NCBI RefSeq assembly: GCF_030684895.1
Contig: NZ_JAUXXP010000039.1
Coordinates: 21,947-85,946, forward strand
DNA from: Pseudomonas sp.
GTDB lineage: Bacteria > Pseudomonadota > Gammaproteobacteria > Pseudomonadales > Pseudomonadaceae
DNA length: 64,000 nt
Reading direction: 5' to 3'
Shown: positions 55,589-64,000 of the stretch, in pieces
How the letters are laid out: each line of letters opens with the position of its first letter
Numbering within the stretch: position 1 is the stretch's first letter
The notes under the pieces: generated by a model
Told to the model about the DNA's origin: nothing
Seen by the model: only the letters and a program-made list of their open reading frames with translations
The model's database searches: none
Program-made: the position numbers and the translations under genes

Positions 55589-55795
55589 CTAGCAGTTGGC
55601 GTGATCGGCTGTTTTGCTTTTATTACCTGCAACCGGCGACTCTTTATTCTGTTGCTGGGCCAGTTGATAGGCTTCCATCGATACCTTGCTAGCCTGTTCC
55701 ATGCGAGCAAAAGTACGGTCAGCACCGCCTTCGGCCATCGCCAAAGAAGAAGCGGTAAGCGCGATAACCACGAACAGGGTTTTGATTGAGTTCAT
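55589..55795 (-). CDS. PtrA-like small secreted protein (copy 3)
   Basis: 68 aa; MNSIKTLFVVIALTASSLAMAEGGADRTFARMEQASKVSMEAYQLAQQ; same AEGGxDR core as copy 2. Confidence 0.65.
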   Translation of the reverse strand: MNSIKTLFVVIALTASSLAMAEGGADRTFARMEQASKVSMEAYQLAQQQNKESPVAGNKSKTADHANC

Positions 55796-55916
55796 CTGGA
55801 CGTTCCTCGATTCAGTTCAGTTAGCCAAGTGACCCTGAGTGGGTCGTCATCAGGCATTGAGCTTCAGGCTCGAAGTAACCTTAACCAGGGTGCCCTGTCA
55901 TAAACCTGAGCTGAAC

Positions 55917-55936
55917 ATTACAGTTCTGTCAGGTTG
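55917..55936. promoter_or_regulatory. Putative CopR-like box between PtrA-like gene 3 and bufA
   Basis: ATTACAGTTCTGTCAGGTTG; 19/20 identical to the box upstream of copA; lies between divergent genes. Confidence 0.6.
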
Positions 55937-56107
55937 CTACTTCTTTCTTGTGGAGACTCTGCAGGGCTCTGTAGTGTCTGTTTATGCCCGCTACTGAACC
56001 TGTGCGGATTCGTTGCTGGCATGCCTGGCAGCGATGCCTAAGCTTCTTCGGGTCAGTGGCACTAAATAGTCCTGACCTCCACATAACGTTCAAGAGAGAT
56101 TGCCACT

Positions 56108-56368
56108 ATGTCGACCAAAAATACTGTTGCTACTGGTGCTGCATTGGCACTCGTTGCCGCCAGCCTATTTGCTACCCTGCCTGCGCAAGCGGCTCAGGAT
56201 GCAAAAACTGCTGAAGTAAAATGCTTTGGTGTGAATGGCTGCAAAGGCCAAAACGATTGCATGACTGCAAAGAACGCCTGCAAAGGCCAGGGGGAATGTA
56301 AGGGTCAGGGGTTCAACTTGATGACCCAAGAAAAATGCGATGAGGCCGGCGGTAAAACCAGCGAGTAA
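56108..56368 (+). CDS. Bufferin-type (BufA2-like) Cys-containing RiPP metallophore precursor
   Basis: 86 aa; signal peptide; KCFGVNGCKGQNDCMTAKNACKGQGECKGQGFNLMTQEKCDEAGG; followed by DUF692 and DUF2063 genes. Confidence 0.82.
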   Translation: MSTKNTVATGAALALVAASLFATLPAQAAQDAKTAEVKCFGVNGCKGQNDCMTAKNACKGQGECKGQGFNLMTQEKCDEAGGKTSE

Positions 56369-56375
56369 GCCCATC

Positions 56376-56400
56376 CAAGGGAGTGCAAGTCGCTCCCTTG
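56376..56400 (+). other. Stem-loop between bufA-like and bufB-like genes
   Basis: CAAGGGAG-TGCAAGTCG-CTCCCTTG, 8-bp perfect arms. Confidence 0.55.
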
Positions 56401-56413
56401 ACCCGGAGTCCTA

Positions 56414-57256
56414 ATGAGTAAAAGCGATTCACTGGGTTTTGGCCTCGGCTTGCGTAGCGAGTACTACCAGCAGATTCTGGAGCAACGCCCCGCAGTCGAC
56501 TGGTTCGAGATCATCTCAGAGAACTACATGGTCGGAGGGGGAAAAGCCCTCTACTTCCTCGATGCGATCAAAGAGCAATATCCGCTGGTCATGCACGGGG
56601 TTTCCCTGTCGATTGGCGGTTCTCATGAGATCGACGCTGATTACTTGCGCCAATTGAAAAATCTAGCCGACCGAGTTCAGCCCCGCTGGGTCGCTGACCA
56701 TCTGTGTTGGAGCCGAGGTAGTGCTCACCAGCTGCATGATCTACTTCCACTGCCATTCACCCAGAAGAGCCTGCTGCATGTGGCATCAAGGGTTCGGCTG
56801 GTTCAGGATGTGTTGCAGCGGCCCTTGGTGCTTGAGAACGTATCGGCCTACGTGCAGTGGAAAACGTCCTGCATGAGCGAGTCTCAGTTTCTGGCCGAAC
56901 TGAGCAGCCTTACCGGCTGCGAGCTACTGCTCGATGTAAACAACGTCTACGTCAGTTCGAAAAACCAAGGGTTCGACCCTTGGCAGTTCATCATGGAGTT
57001 GCCCCAAGATCGGATTCGCCAGATCCACCTGGCCGGCCATAGCGACTACGGCCACTACCTCATTGATACCCATGATCAGCCGATTGCCGATCCGGTTTGG
57101 GCTCTGTACAGCAAAACGTTGAGCTATCTGGGTGCTACTGCCACCTTAATTGAGCGAGATGATCATTTTCCGCCCTTTGACGAGCTATTAGCGGAGCTGT
57201 CCAAGGCGCGCTCTATCTCCGCCAATGCTCTAAGGGCTGCCGCACCATGCGCCTGA
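56414..57256 (+). CDS. DUF692 / MNIO-family oxidase (BufB-like)
   Basis: 280 aa; GLGLRSEYYQQILEQRPAVDWFEIISENYM, VMHGVSLSIGG, LLLDVNNVYVSS, IHLAGHSDYGHYLIDTHD. Confidence 0.9.
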   Translation: MSKSDSLGFGLGLRSEYYQQILEQRPAVDWFEIISENYMVGGGKALYFLDAIKEQYPLVMHGVSLSIGGSHEIDADYLRQLKNLADRVQPRWVADHLCWSRGSAHQLHDLLPLPFTQKSLLHVASRVRLVQDVLQRPLVLENVSAYVQWKTSCMSESQFLAELSSLTGCELLLDVNNVYVSSKNQGFDPWQFIMELPQDRIRQIHLAGHSDYGHYLIDTHDQPIADPVWALYSKTLSYLGATATLIERDDHFPPFDELLAELSKARSISANALRAAAPCA

Positions 57257-58026
57257 GTGCTCAGCAGGAAGCGCTGGAGCGTTACCTGGCCACAGGCGAT
57301 AGCGTTATCCCACCTGAGCTGATGGAGCAGATTCAAGGTAGCAATACGCTGCCTGCCGCAGATGGCCTGATGATTTACCACAACGCTTATCGCGCCAGGC
57401 TTCTTTCCGTCTTGAGGGAAGACTTCCCAGCGTTGCATCGCTGGATGGGTGATGAGTCATTTGCACAGTTGGCCTTGGCTTATATCAGCGCGTGGCCACC
57501 TAGACATTTCAGTTTGCGCTGGCTGGGTGAGAGGCTGCCGGAGTTCATCCGCGGCTATATTGCCGAGCCGCAACGTTCCCCGATGATAGAACTCGCCACA
57601 CTTGAATGGGCCTTTACCCTGGCCTTCGACGCACCTGATACAGAGCCACTGTCGCTGGATGTGATGAGTCGTTTTTCAGCTGATGACTGGGTCAATCTGC
57701 GGGTATACCTCACACCCTCGGTTCGTTGGTTGCAGCTACAGCACAACACCGTGGGTATTTGGGTGGCTGCCAAGGCCGAGGCCGATATTCCTGATGTCGT
57801 TGCGCTGTCCACTCCCCTGGATTGCTTGGTTTGGCGACATGAGTTGGTCTGTCAGTACCGTACTCTTGAGTCGGGTGAAGCTTCGGCTTTGCGGTTACTT
57901 AGCGATGGAGGCTCGTTTGCTTCAATGTGCGAAAACCTCGTGGGTCAACACGGCGAACAGGCACCTCTGCGAGCGGCTACCTGGCTGAAGCAGTGGATCG
58001 GTGAGGGACTGCTTCAGCGTCGATAA
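57247..58026 (+). CDS. DUF2063 domain protein (BufC-like MNIO partner)
   Basis: 259 aa; LSAQQEALERYLATGD...GLMIYHNAYRARLLSVLREDFPALHRWMGDESF; overlaps bufB. Confidence 0.87.
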   Translation: MRLSAQQEALERYLATGDSVIPPELMEQIQGSNTLPAADGLMIYHNAYRARLLSVLREDFPALHRWMGDESFAQLALAYISAWPPRHFSLRWLGERLPEFIRGYIAEPQRSPMIELATLEWAFTLAFDAPDTEPLSLDVMSRFSADDWVNLRVYLTPSVRWLQLQHNTVGIWVAAKAEADIPDVVALSTPLDCLVWRHELVCQYRTLESGEASALRLLSDGGSFASMCENLVGQHGEQAPLRAATWLKQWIGEGLLQRR

Positions 58027-58071
58027 ATAGTGCCGTGGATGTGCAGGGCGTGGTGCCATTGGCTGAGAGTT

Positions 58072-58097
58072 CCTCTTCCGCCAGCTGACGGAAGAGG
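58072..58097. terminator. Bidirectional terminator between bufC and the convergent anchor protein gene
   Basis: CCTCTTCCG-CCAGCTGA-CGGAAGAGG followed by CAAAAA. Confidence 0.65.
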
Positions 58098-58105
58098 CAA
58101 AAACC

Positions 58106-58768
58106 TTAAATCACGCGTTTGACGCTCAGGTACTCGCCCTTGGTCTTCAGCGTGATGGTCACGTCGCTGTTGCTGCGGTTGCGCCAGAACCAGCCGTGCG
58201 TGCCGTCGAAGATGGCGGTGAATTCACCCTTGTCGCCCTTGATCTGCTTACCCTTGCTGTAGCTGTGGTAATAGCCCTTGGGGCCGTTGTAGGGTTCGCC
58301 GTGGGTGTCGTGGTTGACCGGGATACCATTGGTTGTCCACTCGTAGCTGACAGTGGCCTTATCCAGCATCTCCAGCTTGATTTCACTGGCCTCGCCCGGC
58401 TTCAGGGTGACGGTCACTTCATCCGACTTCAGGGCTGGCTGCGGCTCAGTTACTGCTTCGGCCACAGGTGCTGTCGCCACTTGCTCTTGAGCTACCGGCT
58501 GAACAGGCACGGAGGCTTGAGCGACGGGAGCCGCGGCTGGCTGAACCGCTGCATCCGCTACCGCTTCTGCGGCCAGGGTTATCTTCATTTCGCCCATCTG
58601 GGTCAGGCCCAGTACGCGGCCAGCACCCGTTGGGTCGATGGCGTACTCCGAAGGCATCACTACGGTGACCAGCAAAGCAGCGGCAACGCCCACGGCAATC
58701 ACAGTGGAGCGCAGCAGTTGGCGGCTGGTCGGCAATTCGCTTTGAGTTGGAAGCTTGGTATTGAACAT
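58106..58768 (-). CDS. Transmembrane anchor-type protein
   Basis: 220 aa; single N-terminal TM (LLRSTVIAVGVAAALLVTVVMPSEY), Ala/Val/Pro-rich linker, beta-rich C-terminus; paired with HupE-like gene. Confidence 0.65.
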   Translation of the reverse strand: MFNTKLPTQSELPTSRQLLRSTVIAVGVAAALLVTVVMPSEYAIDPTGAGRVLGLTQMGEMKITLAAEAVADAAVQPAAAPVAQASVPVQPVAQEQVATAPVAEAVTEPQPALKSDEVTVTLKPGEASEIKLEMLDKATVSYEWTTNGIPVNHDTHGEPYNGPKGYYHSYSKGKQIKGDKGEFTAIFDGTHGWFWRNRSNSDVTITLKTKGEYLSVKRVI

Positions 58769-58780
58769 GCTGAGAATTCC

Positions 58781-59518
58781 TTACTGAGAGACGATCAGGC
58801 CGGTGAGCTGGTAACCCATCAAGAGGAAACCGGCGCTCATCATGGCGACGTTTGCGGTGTAGGCATGACGCCAGAAGCTGGCGGTGCGTCGCCAGTAGCC
58901 CATGACAATCAGGATGGCGCTCAAGGCCAGGAGCTGGCCGATCTCGACGCCGACGTTGAAGGCGATCAGGTTGGTGATCAGGCCGTCTGCCGAGATCTCG
59001 TACTCCTGAATCTTGGTCGCCAGACCAAAGCCATGCAGCAAGCCGAAAATCAGCGTGGCCGCTTTGGTGTTCGGCTGGTGGCCGAACCAGCGCTGGAATG
59101 CGCCCAAGTTATCGAGCGCCTTGTACACCACCGAGAAACCAATGATGGCGTCGATCACATAGGAGCTGATGTTGATTTCCGCCAGTACGCCCAACAACAG
59201 CGTCACGGTGTGACCCACGGCGAACAGCGTGACATAGAGCCCCACGTCCTTCAGGCGGTAGAGAAAGAAGATCACCCCGAAGAGGAACAGCAGATGGTCG
59301 TAGCCGGTGATCATGTGCTTAGCGCCCATATAGATGAACGGCAGCACCATCACCCCGGAGCTTTCCTGGATAAAGCCCTTGTCGCCCTCGGCGACAGCAT
59401 GGGCCAGTGCGTCAGGCATGCCGAGAAACAGCAATGCCGTGAACAGCAGCAACAGTAGTAACGAGCGATTCGGGTGCACGACAGATGCGTCCATTGCGCC
59501 CATAGATAGCGAATGCAT
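58781..59518 (-). CDS. HupE/UreJ-family membrane protein
   Basis: 245 aa; FIYMGAKHMITGYDHLLFLFGVIFFL, FAVGHTVTLLLG, GLLHGFGLA motifs. Confidence 0.85.
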   Translation of the reverse strand: MHSLSMGAMDASVVHPNRSLLLLLLFTALLFLGMPDALAHAVAEGDKGFIQESSGVMVLPFIYMGAKHMITGYDHLLFLFGVIFFLYRLKDVGLYVTLFAVGHTVTLLLGVLAEINISSYVIDAIIGFSVVYKALDNLGAFQRWFGHQPNTKAATLIFGLLHGFGLATKIQEYEISADGLITNLIAFNVGVEIGQLLALSAILIVMGYWRRTASFWRHAYTANVAMMSAGFLLMGYQLTGLIVSQ

Positions 59519-59565
59519 GGTTGAGTCCTAAATTAAAGGGGGCTTGGGCCGCACAGCGGCCTGTG

Positions 59566-59925
59566 TCAGATCACGAACGTGGCGCGCGGTGGCCGCTCGA
59601 TCAGGAAGATCGGGCTTGGAGGAATGGAGTAACGAGGGGCTGGTATCGGCTGCGCACGTTCTGGCAGCGTGCTGATGCTTAGCCGCGCGGTCAGGTGCGG
59701 TGTTTCATGCAAATGGTCGGCGGTCAGCGGCGAGTGGCAGTGATCCCCGTACGCAGCACAGGCCAGCGTCTCATCACCATGCGCATGCGAATGAGCACCG
59801 TCATTGCCACCCAAGGCAGGCTGGCTCGATCCCATAAACAGCGCAGAGGTATGCCCGGCCCAAGCCAGCAATATGGCGAGAGCAAGGGCAAAAATCACCT
59901 TGGTGCTGATGGGATTGCTGAGCAT
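59566..59925 (-). CDS. Hypothetical His-containing membrane/secreted protein
   Basis: 119 aa; N-terminal hydrophobic segment; GAHSHAHGDETLACAAYGDHCHSPLTADHLHETPH. Confidence 0.5.
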   Translation of the reverse strand: MLSNPISTKVIFALALAILLAWAGHTSALFMGSSQPALGGNDGAHSHAHGDETLACAAYGDHCHSPLTADHLHETPHLTARLSISTLPERAQPIPAPRYSIPPSPIFLIERPPRATFVI

Positions 59926-59985
59926 GTTGTGGTTCTTTCGATGCCTAAGCGGGTGGCTTTTCTGGAGGGTTGGTCGGTTTGACCA

Positions 59986-60004
59986 TATCCCCCCCAGGGG
60001 GATA
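59986..60004. promoter_or_regulatory. CsoR/RcnR-type G/C-tract operator
   Basis: TATCCCCC-CCA-GGGGGATA, 8-bp perfect arms, 39 nt upstream of the regulator start. Confidence 0.75.
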
Positions 60005-60043
60005 GCATGCGAGCGTAATTCATCGACGCACGAGACTCAAGGC

Positions 60044-60331
60044 ATGAGCGATCACGAACACGGCCACCAGCACCAAAGTCATGGCGACATCATCAAAAGG
60101 TTGAAGCGTGCGGAGGGCCACCTGCGCAGCATCGTCACCATGATTGAAGACAGCCGGGCCTGCGTCGACATTGCTCAGCAGCTACATGCCGTGGAAAAAG
60201 CCGTCTGCCAGGCCAAGCGTGTGCTTATCCAAGACCATATCGACCACTGTCTGGAACATACAGTCGAAGCACTTGCGGTAGGCGAGCGCGCTTCACTCGA
60301 AGACTTCAAGCAAATCACCAAGTACCTCTAG
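60044..60331 (+). CDS. CsoR/RcnR-family metal-responsive repressor
   Basis: 95 aa; HGDIIKRLKRAEGHLRSIVTMIEDSRACVDIAQQLHAVEKAVCQAKRVLIQDHIDHCL. Confidence 0.88.
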   Translation: MSDHEHGHQHQSHGDIIKRLKRAEGHLRSIVTMIEDSRACVDIAQQLHAVEKAVCQAKRVLIQDHIDHCLEHTVEALAVGERASLEDFKQITKYL

Positions 60332-60340
60332 GCCCCTCCC

Positions 60341-61468
60341 ATGTCGAGTTTCGCCGAATTGCTGCAAAAGGGGGCCTCGCAGGCCTGGCTGTACTTCCCC
60401 AGCGCCATTCTGCTGGGTGCCTTGCACGGCCTGGAGCCTGGGCACTCGAAGACCATGATGGCGGCGTTTATCGTGGCCATTCGTGGCACGGTGAAGCAGG
60501 CCGTTCTGCTGGGGCTTGCGGCAACGCTTTCGCACACGGCCGTGGTCTGGCTGGTGGCCATGGCCGGCATGTACCTGGGGCAGAACCTGAATGCCGAAAC
60601 CACCGAGCCGTATTTCCAGCTCGCCTCGGCCGCCATCATTATCACCATCGCCCTGTGGATGCTTTGGCGCACCTGGCGTGGCGAGCAGATGTGGCGCTTA
60701 GAGGAAGGTGACGATCATCAATACGACCATCACCACCACGATGAAACGCACAGCATCGATACCGGGCACGGGCGTATCGAACTGTCGATCTTCGAAGAAG
60801 GCGTTCCTCCGCGCTGGCGACTGAAGACTTTGAGTGGCCATACCTGGCAGGCTATTGAAGTAAGCCTGCTTGCGACCCGGCCCGATGGACGAACCGAGCA
60901 ATTCTGGTTCGTAGACCGAGGTGACCACCTGGAGTCACTGGTCGAGATCCCTGAGCCCCATGACTTCACTGTACGCTTGAGCCTGGGTCATGCCGGTCAT
61001 TCTCACGACTATGACCTGGAGTTCCGCGAACACAGCCACGGTCATGAGCATGCCGAGCTGGAGAAACTGGAGCTGTCGCTGGAGGGCTATCAGGATGCCC
61101 ATGAACGGGCGCACGCCAATGACATCCGCAAGCGCTTCAGCAACCGCAATGTGACCACTGGCCAGATCATCATGTTCGGCCTAACGGGCGGGCTGATTCC
61201 CTGCCCGGCAGCGATCACCGTGCTGCTGCTCTGCCTACAAGTGAAGGAAGTCGCGCTGGGAGCCGTGCTGGTGTTGTGCTTCAGCATTGGTCTGGCCATC
61301 ACTTTGGTCACAGTTGGCGCTGCCGCCGCTATCGGCGCTCGCCAGGCATCCAATCGTTGGCCCTGGCTGGGTGCTGTGGCGCGTCGCGCCCCTTACCTAT
61401 CCAGCGTACTGATCATTGGTGTGGGGATTTACGTCGGCTTCCACGGCTGGGTCGGCCTGAACACCTAG
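60341..61468 (+). CDS. Nickel/cobalt efflux protein RcnA family
   Basis: 375 aa; LHGLEPGHSKTMMAAFIVA, His-rich loop DDHQYDHHHHDETH, GLTGGLIPCPAAITVLLLC. Confidence 0.9.
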   Translation: MSSFAELLQKGASQAWLYFPSAILLGALHGLEPGHSKTMMAAFIVAIRGTVKQAVLLGLAATLSHTAVVWLVAMAGMYLGQNLNAETTEPYFQLASAAIIITIALWMLWRTWRGEQMWRLEEGDDHQYDHHHHDETHSIDTGHGRIELSIFEEGVPPRWRLKTLSGHTWQAIEVSLLATRPDGRTEQFWFVDRGDHLESLVEIPEPHDFTVRLSLGHAGHSHDYDLEFREHSHGHEHAELEKLELSLEGYQDAHERAHANDIRKRFSNRNVTTGQIIMFGLTGGLIPCPAAITVLLLCLQVKEVALGAVLVLCFSIGLAITLVTVGAAAAIGARQASNRWPWLGAVARRAPYLSSVLIIGVGIYVGFHGWVGLNT

Positions 61469-61471
61469 CCG

Positions 61472-61912
61472 ATGTGGGAGTTATCCGGTTATTTCGGCCT
61501 ATTCCTCGCCGCCTTTGGTGCCGCCACGCTGCTGCCCATGCAGTCGGAAGCGGTACTGGTCGGGTTGCTGCTGACTGACCGCTATGCGGCCTGGTCGCTG
61601 CTGGCGGTGGCCACCACGGGTAATGTGCTGGGCTCGGTGCTGAACTGGCTGCTGGGTCGCTCTATCGAGCACTACCGGCACAAGCGCTGGTTTCCCGTCA
61701 GCGAAGGAAAACTGGAAAAGGCCCAGCAGGCTTATCACCGCTTCGGTCGCTGGTCGCTGCTGCTCAGTTGGATGCCGATCATTGGTGATCCGCTTACCGT
61801 GGTAGCCGGTGTTATGCGCGAACCGTTCTGGAGCTTTCTGTTGATCGTGACGCTGGCCAAGGCCACTCGCTATCTGGTGCTAGCTGCCTTGACGCTTGGG
61901 TGGCTCGGGTGA
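61472..61912 (+). CDS. YqaA-family inner membrane protein
   Basis: 146 aa; AAFGAATLLPMQSEAVLVGLL, GNVLGSVLNWLLGR, PIIGDPLTVVAGVMR. Confidence 0.82.
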   Translation: MWELSGYFGLFLAAFGAATLLPMQSEAVLVGLLLTDRYAAWSLLAVATTGNVLGSVLNWLLGRSIEHYRHKRWFPVSEGKLEKAQQAYHRFGRWSLLLSWMPIIGDPLTVVAGVMREPFWSFLLIVTLAKATRYLVLAALTLGWLG

Positions 61913-62625
61913 GCCTGCATACGCGCGACAACAACCTGGATCTGATCAAGTGGCTGGCGATGCTGACCATGCTGCTGGATCACCTGCGCTACATCTGGCC
62001 TGACACCGAATGGCTGTTCATCGTCGGGCGCTTAGCCTTTCCACTGTTCTGCCTGGGTATCGCCGCCAATGTCGCACGCTCGCACCCCGGCGAGTTGTAT
62101 ACCGATAACAACGTTCGCTACCTGGGCTGGATGACTGCGTTTGCAGTGATCTCGGAGTTGCCCTATCGCCTGCTTTCTAGCGACAGCAGCACGCTCAACG
62201 TGATGCCCTCACTGCTGCTGGGCCTGCTTATCGCCTGGGGCGCGCATCATCGTGGGCGCGACGGTTTTGTTCTGGCTCTGACTGGCGCGGCTGTGGCTGT
62301 GCTGATTCAGGAGCGCCTGATGTACGGCGTTTTCGGAACGCTGCTGCCGGCGGCATTGCTGCTGGCTATTCAATGGCCTGGTCTTGTGTGGCTATTGCCC
62401 GCCGCACTTTGCGTAATGGCCAACAGTCGCAACCGCTGGCTCGCGGAGTGGGAGTTGCAGCCCTTTACCCTGCTGATAGTAGCCGTCGCCTTCGCCGCTC
62501 CACTGCTTGGGCTATGGCTGCTGCGCCGACCGGGCCATTTCAAAATCTGGCCGGTCAAGCGCTGGGGCTATTGGTTCTACCCTGGGCATCTGGCTGCACT
62601 GCACCTGATTCGCTCGCTCGGCTAG
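61909..62625 (+). CDS. TraX-family membrane protein
   Basis: GTG start 61909 overlapping yqaA; NLDLIKWLAMLTMLLDHLRYIWP, RLAFPLFCLGIAANVAR, KRWGYWFYPGHLAALHLIR. Confidence 0.82.
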   Translation: MSLHTRDNNLDLIKWLAMLTMLLDHLRYIWPDTEWLFIVGRLAFPLFCLGIAANVARSHPGELYTDNNVRYLGWMTAFAVISELPYRLLSSDSSTLNVMPSLLLGLLIAWGAHHRGRDGFVLALTGAAVAVLIQERLMYGVFGTLLPAALLLAIQWPGLVWLLPAALCVMANSRNRWLAEWELQPFTLLIVAVAFAAPLLGLWLLRRPGHFKIWPVKRWGYWFYPGHLAALHLIRSLG

Positions 62626-62731
62626 ATAGGGCTTCCCTCTTCGCAGCCTTCTTGCTCAATGCAGGCTTTTTGCCATACCTTGCAAGCGTGACTTGAGTCA
62701 CACACAACAAGAAGCTGAAAAGGAGTTCCTC

Positions 62732-62866
62732 ATGAAGAAGTTTTCTGCTGTCCTGATTGCTGCTGTTCTCGCTTTAACCTCCGTGGCAGCCCTTGCCCAC
62801 AGCGGCGGTACGGATTCCAAAGGCTGTCACCGCAACCACAAAACGGGCGATTACCACTGCCATTAA
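62732..62866 (+). CDS. Small secreted YHYH/YHCH-type protein
   Basis: 44 aa MKKFSAVLIAAVLALTSVAALAHSGGTDSKGCHRNHKTGDYHCH; RBS AGGAG; below the length cutoff of the supplied ORF track. Confidence 0.75.
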   Translation: MKKFSAVLIAAVLALTSVAALAHSGGTDSKGCHRNHKTGDYHCH

Positions 62867-62953
62867 GCATTTGCCAGTAGCGGCTGGCCGCCTTTCATCT
62901 GTGGCGGCCAGTTAACTTCCTTATTCGTCAGTCATAGCTTCTGATCCCTGGGA

Positions 62954-64000
62954 TTAACGACTATTCACCAGGCGCGGTTTGTTCGATGTCGTACTGCTAA
63001 TCGGCGTCTCGGTACGAGTTTCGACGGTCATGGGGGCCCGGAATTGCTTGAGCCGGAGTGCATTCCCGAGCACGAAGACACTGGAGAAGGCCATCGCTGC
63101 AGCAGCGAAGATCGGTGAAAGCAGCGTGCCGTTCACCGGGTAGAGCGCGCCCGCTGCGACCGGAATCAGCACGGCGTTGTATGCGAAGGCCCAGAACAGG
63201 TTCTGCTTGATGTTGCGGATCGTTGCCTGGCTGATCGCGATGGCGTTCGGCACGCCACGCAGGTCGCCCGACATCAGTACTACGTCAGCGGCCTCGATCG
63301 CCACATCGGTTCCCGGTCCGATCGCTAGCCCAACGTCCGCTTCTGCGAGTGCCGGTGCGTCGTTGATACCGTCGCCCACGAAGGCGACACGCGCGCCATT
63401 GATCCGGAACTTCTTCAGTGCTGCGACCTTGCCGTCGGGCAAGACCTCGGCAGCGACTTCATCGATGCCGAGCTGCTTGGCAATCGCCGCGGCTGTAGCT
63501 GCGTTGTCACCGGTGATCATTGCGACTTTGAGCCCGAGCGCGTGCAGCGCCTTGATCGCCGCGGGCGTCGTTTCCTTGATCGGGTCGGCGACTGCGATAA
63601 CCGCCGCCAAGCGGCCGTCGATCGCGGCATAGAGCGGACTCTTGCCTTGCTCGCCAAGACGCTTGGCAGTTGGCAGGAAGCTCGATACATCAAGACCGAG
63701 CTGCGTCATGAACCGGTCCGCGCCGACAGCGACGGTCCGACCAGCGACCTTGGCCGACACGCCGAAGCCCGGTGTTGCATCGAAGTCATCGACGGGTGCG
63801 AGCGTGATGTCCCGCTGTTTTGCGGCTGCGACGATCGCTTCTGCGATTGGGTGCTCGGAGCGGGTTTCGACCGCAGCAACGAGAGCCAAGACCTCATTGT
63901 ATTCGAAGCCCTCGGCGGGGACGAGGTCGGTCAGTTCGGGGCGTCCTTTGGTCAGTGTGCCGGTCTTGTCGAGTGCGACCACGCTCACATCGCGCAGCGA
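62954..64000 (-). CDS. Cu(+)-type P1B ATPase, C-terminal portion (5' part beyond right edge)
   Basis: [51 protein letters not shown]-terminal [20 protein letters not shown]; frame open to the window edge. Confidence 0.9.
   Translation of the reverse strand, partial: SLRDVSVVALDKTGTLTKGRPELTDLVPAEGFEYNEVLALVAAVETRSEHPIAEAIVAAAKQRDITLAPVDDFDATPGFGVSAKVAGRTVAVGADRFMTQLGLDVSSFLPTAKRLGEQGKSPLYAAIDGRLAAVIAVADPIKETTPAAIKALHALGLKVAMITGDNAATAAAIAKQLGIDEVAAEVLPDGKVAALKKFRINGARVAFVGDGINDAPALAEADVGLAIGPGTDVAIEAADVVLMSGDLRGVPNAIAISQATIRNIKQNLFWAFAYNAVLIPVAAGALYPVNGTLLSPIFAAAAMAFSSVFVLGNALRLKQFRAPMTVETRTETPISSTTSNKPRLVNSR

Noticed and set aside
58196-59458. 420-aa plus-strand ORF across the anchor and HupE genes
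   Set aside because: Antisense to two recognisable membrane proteins; composition is artefactual.
59697-59708. GGTGTTTCATG considered as a right-end partner of the GTTTCATT repeats
   Set aside because: Only a partial match, within a coding region, with cargo genes continuing on both sides; not a convincing island boundary.

Overview
The window has two parts. Positions 1 to about 14.2 kb look like conserved Pseudomonas-type core chromosome: pstCAB-phoU, a response regulator, an M23 peptidase, a CBS/CorC-type protein, phoBR, ubiAC, two rubredoxins, rubredoxin reductase and HU. pstA carries an in-frame TAG. From about 14.2 kb to past the right edge lies a large accessory island. It opens, directly downstream of the HU gene, with a compact AT-rich four-gene operon: three dissimilar tyrosine recombinases plus a small HTH/coiled-coil protein. 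This matches the GInt (ginABCD) class of mobile genomic island. Four copies of GTTTCATT, in two alternating flavours, sit between HU and ginA and are candidate recombination or binding sites. The cargo is a dense multi-metal resistance assembly: a scarred hipA/ICMT junction; dsbAB-like; cadR/cadA-DUF3703-lspA-araC-sterol desaturase; an OprD porin; an arsenite-type permease; czcCB-PII-czcA with czcRS; a second OprD; a cusCBA-like RND system behind an orphan CueR-like promoter; a third OprD; copA/copB/cytochrome c/copG; a bufferin-type RiPP cluster (bufABC); an HupE/anchor pair; a CsoR/RcnR regulator with rcnA; YqaA, TraX and YHYH proteins; and a truncated Cu P-type ATPase. A recurring ATTAC(N)xTGTAAT(TTTC) motif, seen upstream of several cargo promoters, suggests one CzcR/CopR-like regulon covering three PtrA-like proteins, OprD porins, czc and cop. 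The right island end was not found. All calls come from reading the sequence and protein motifs; no database search was run.
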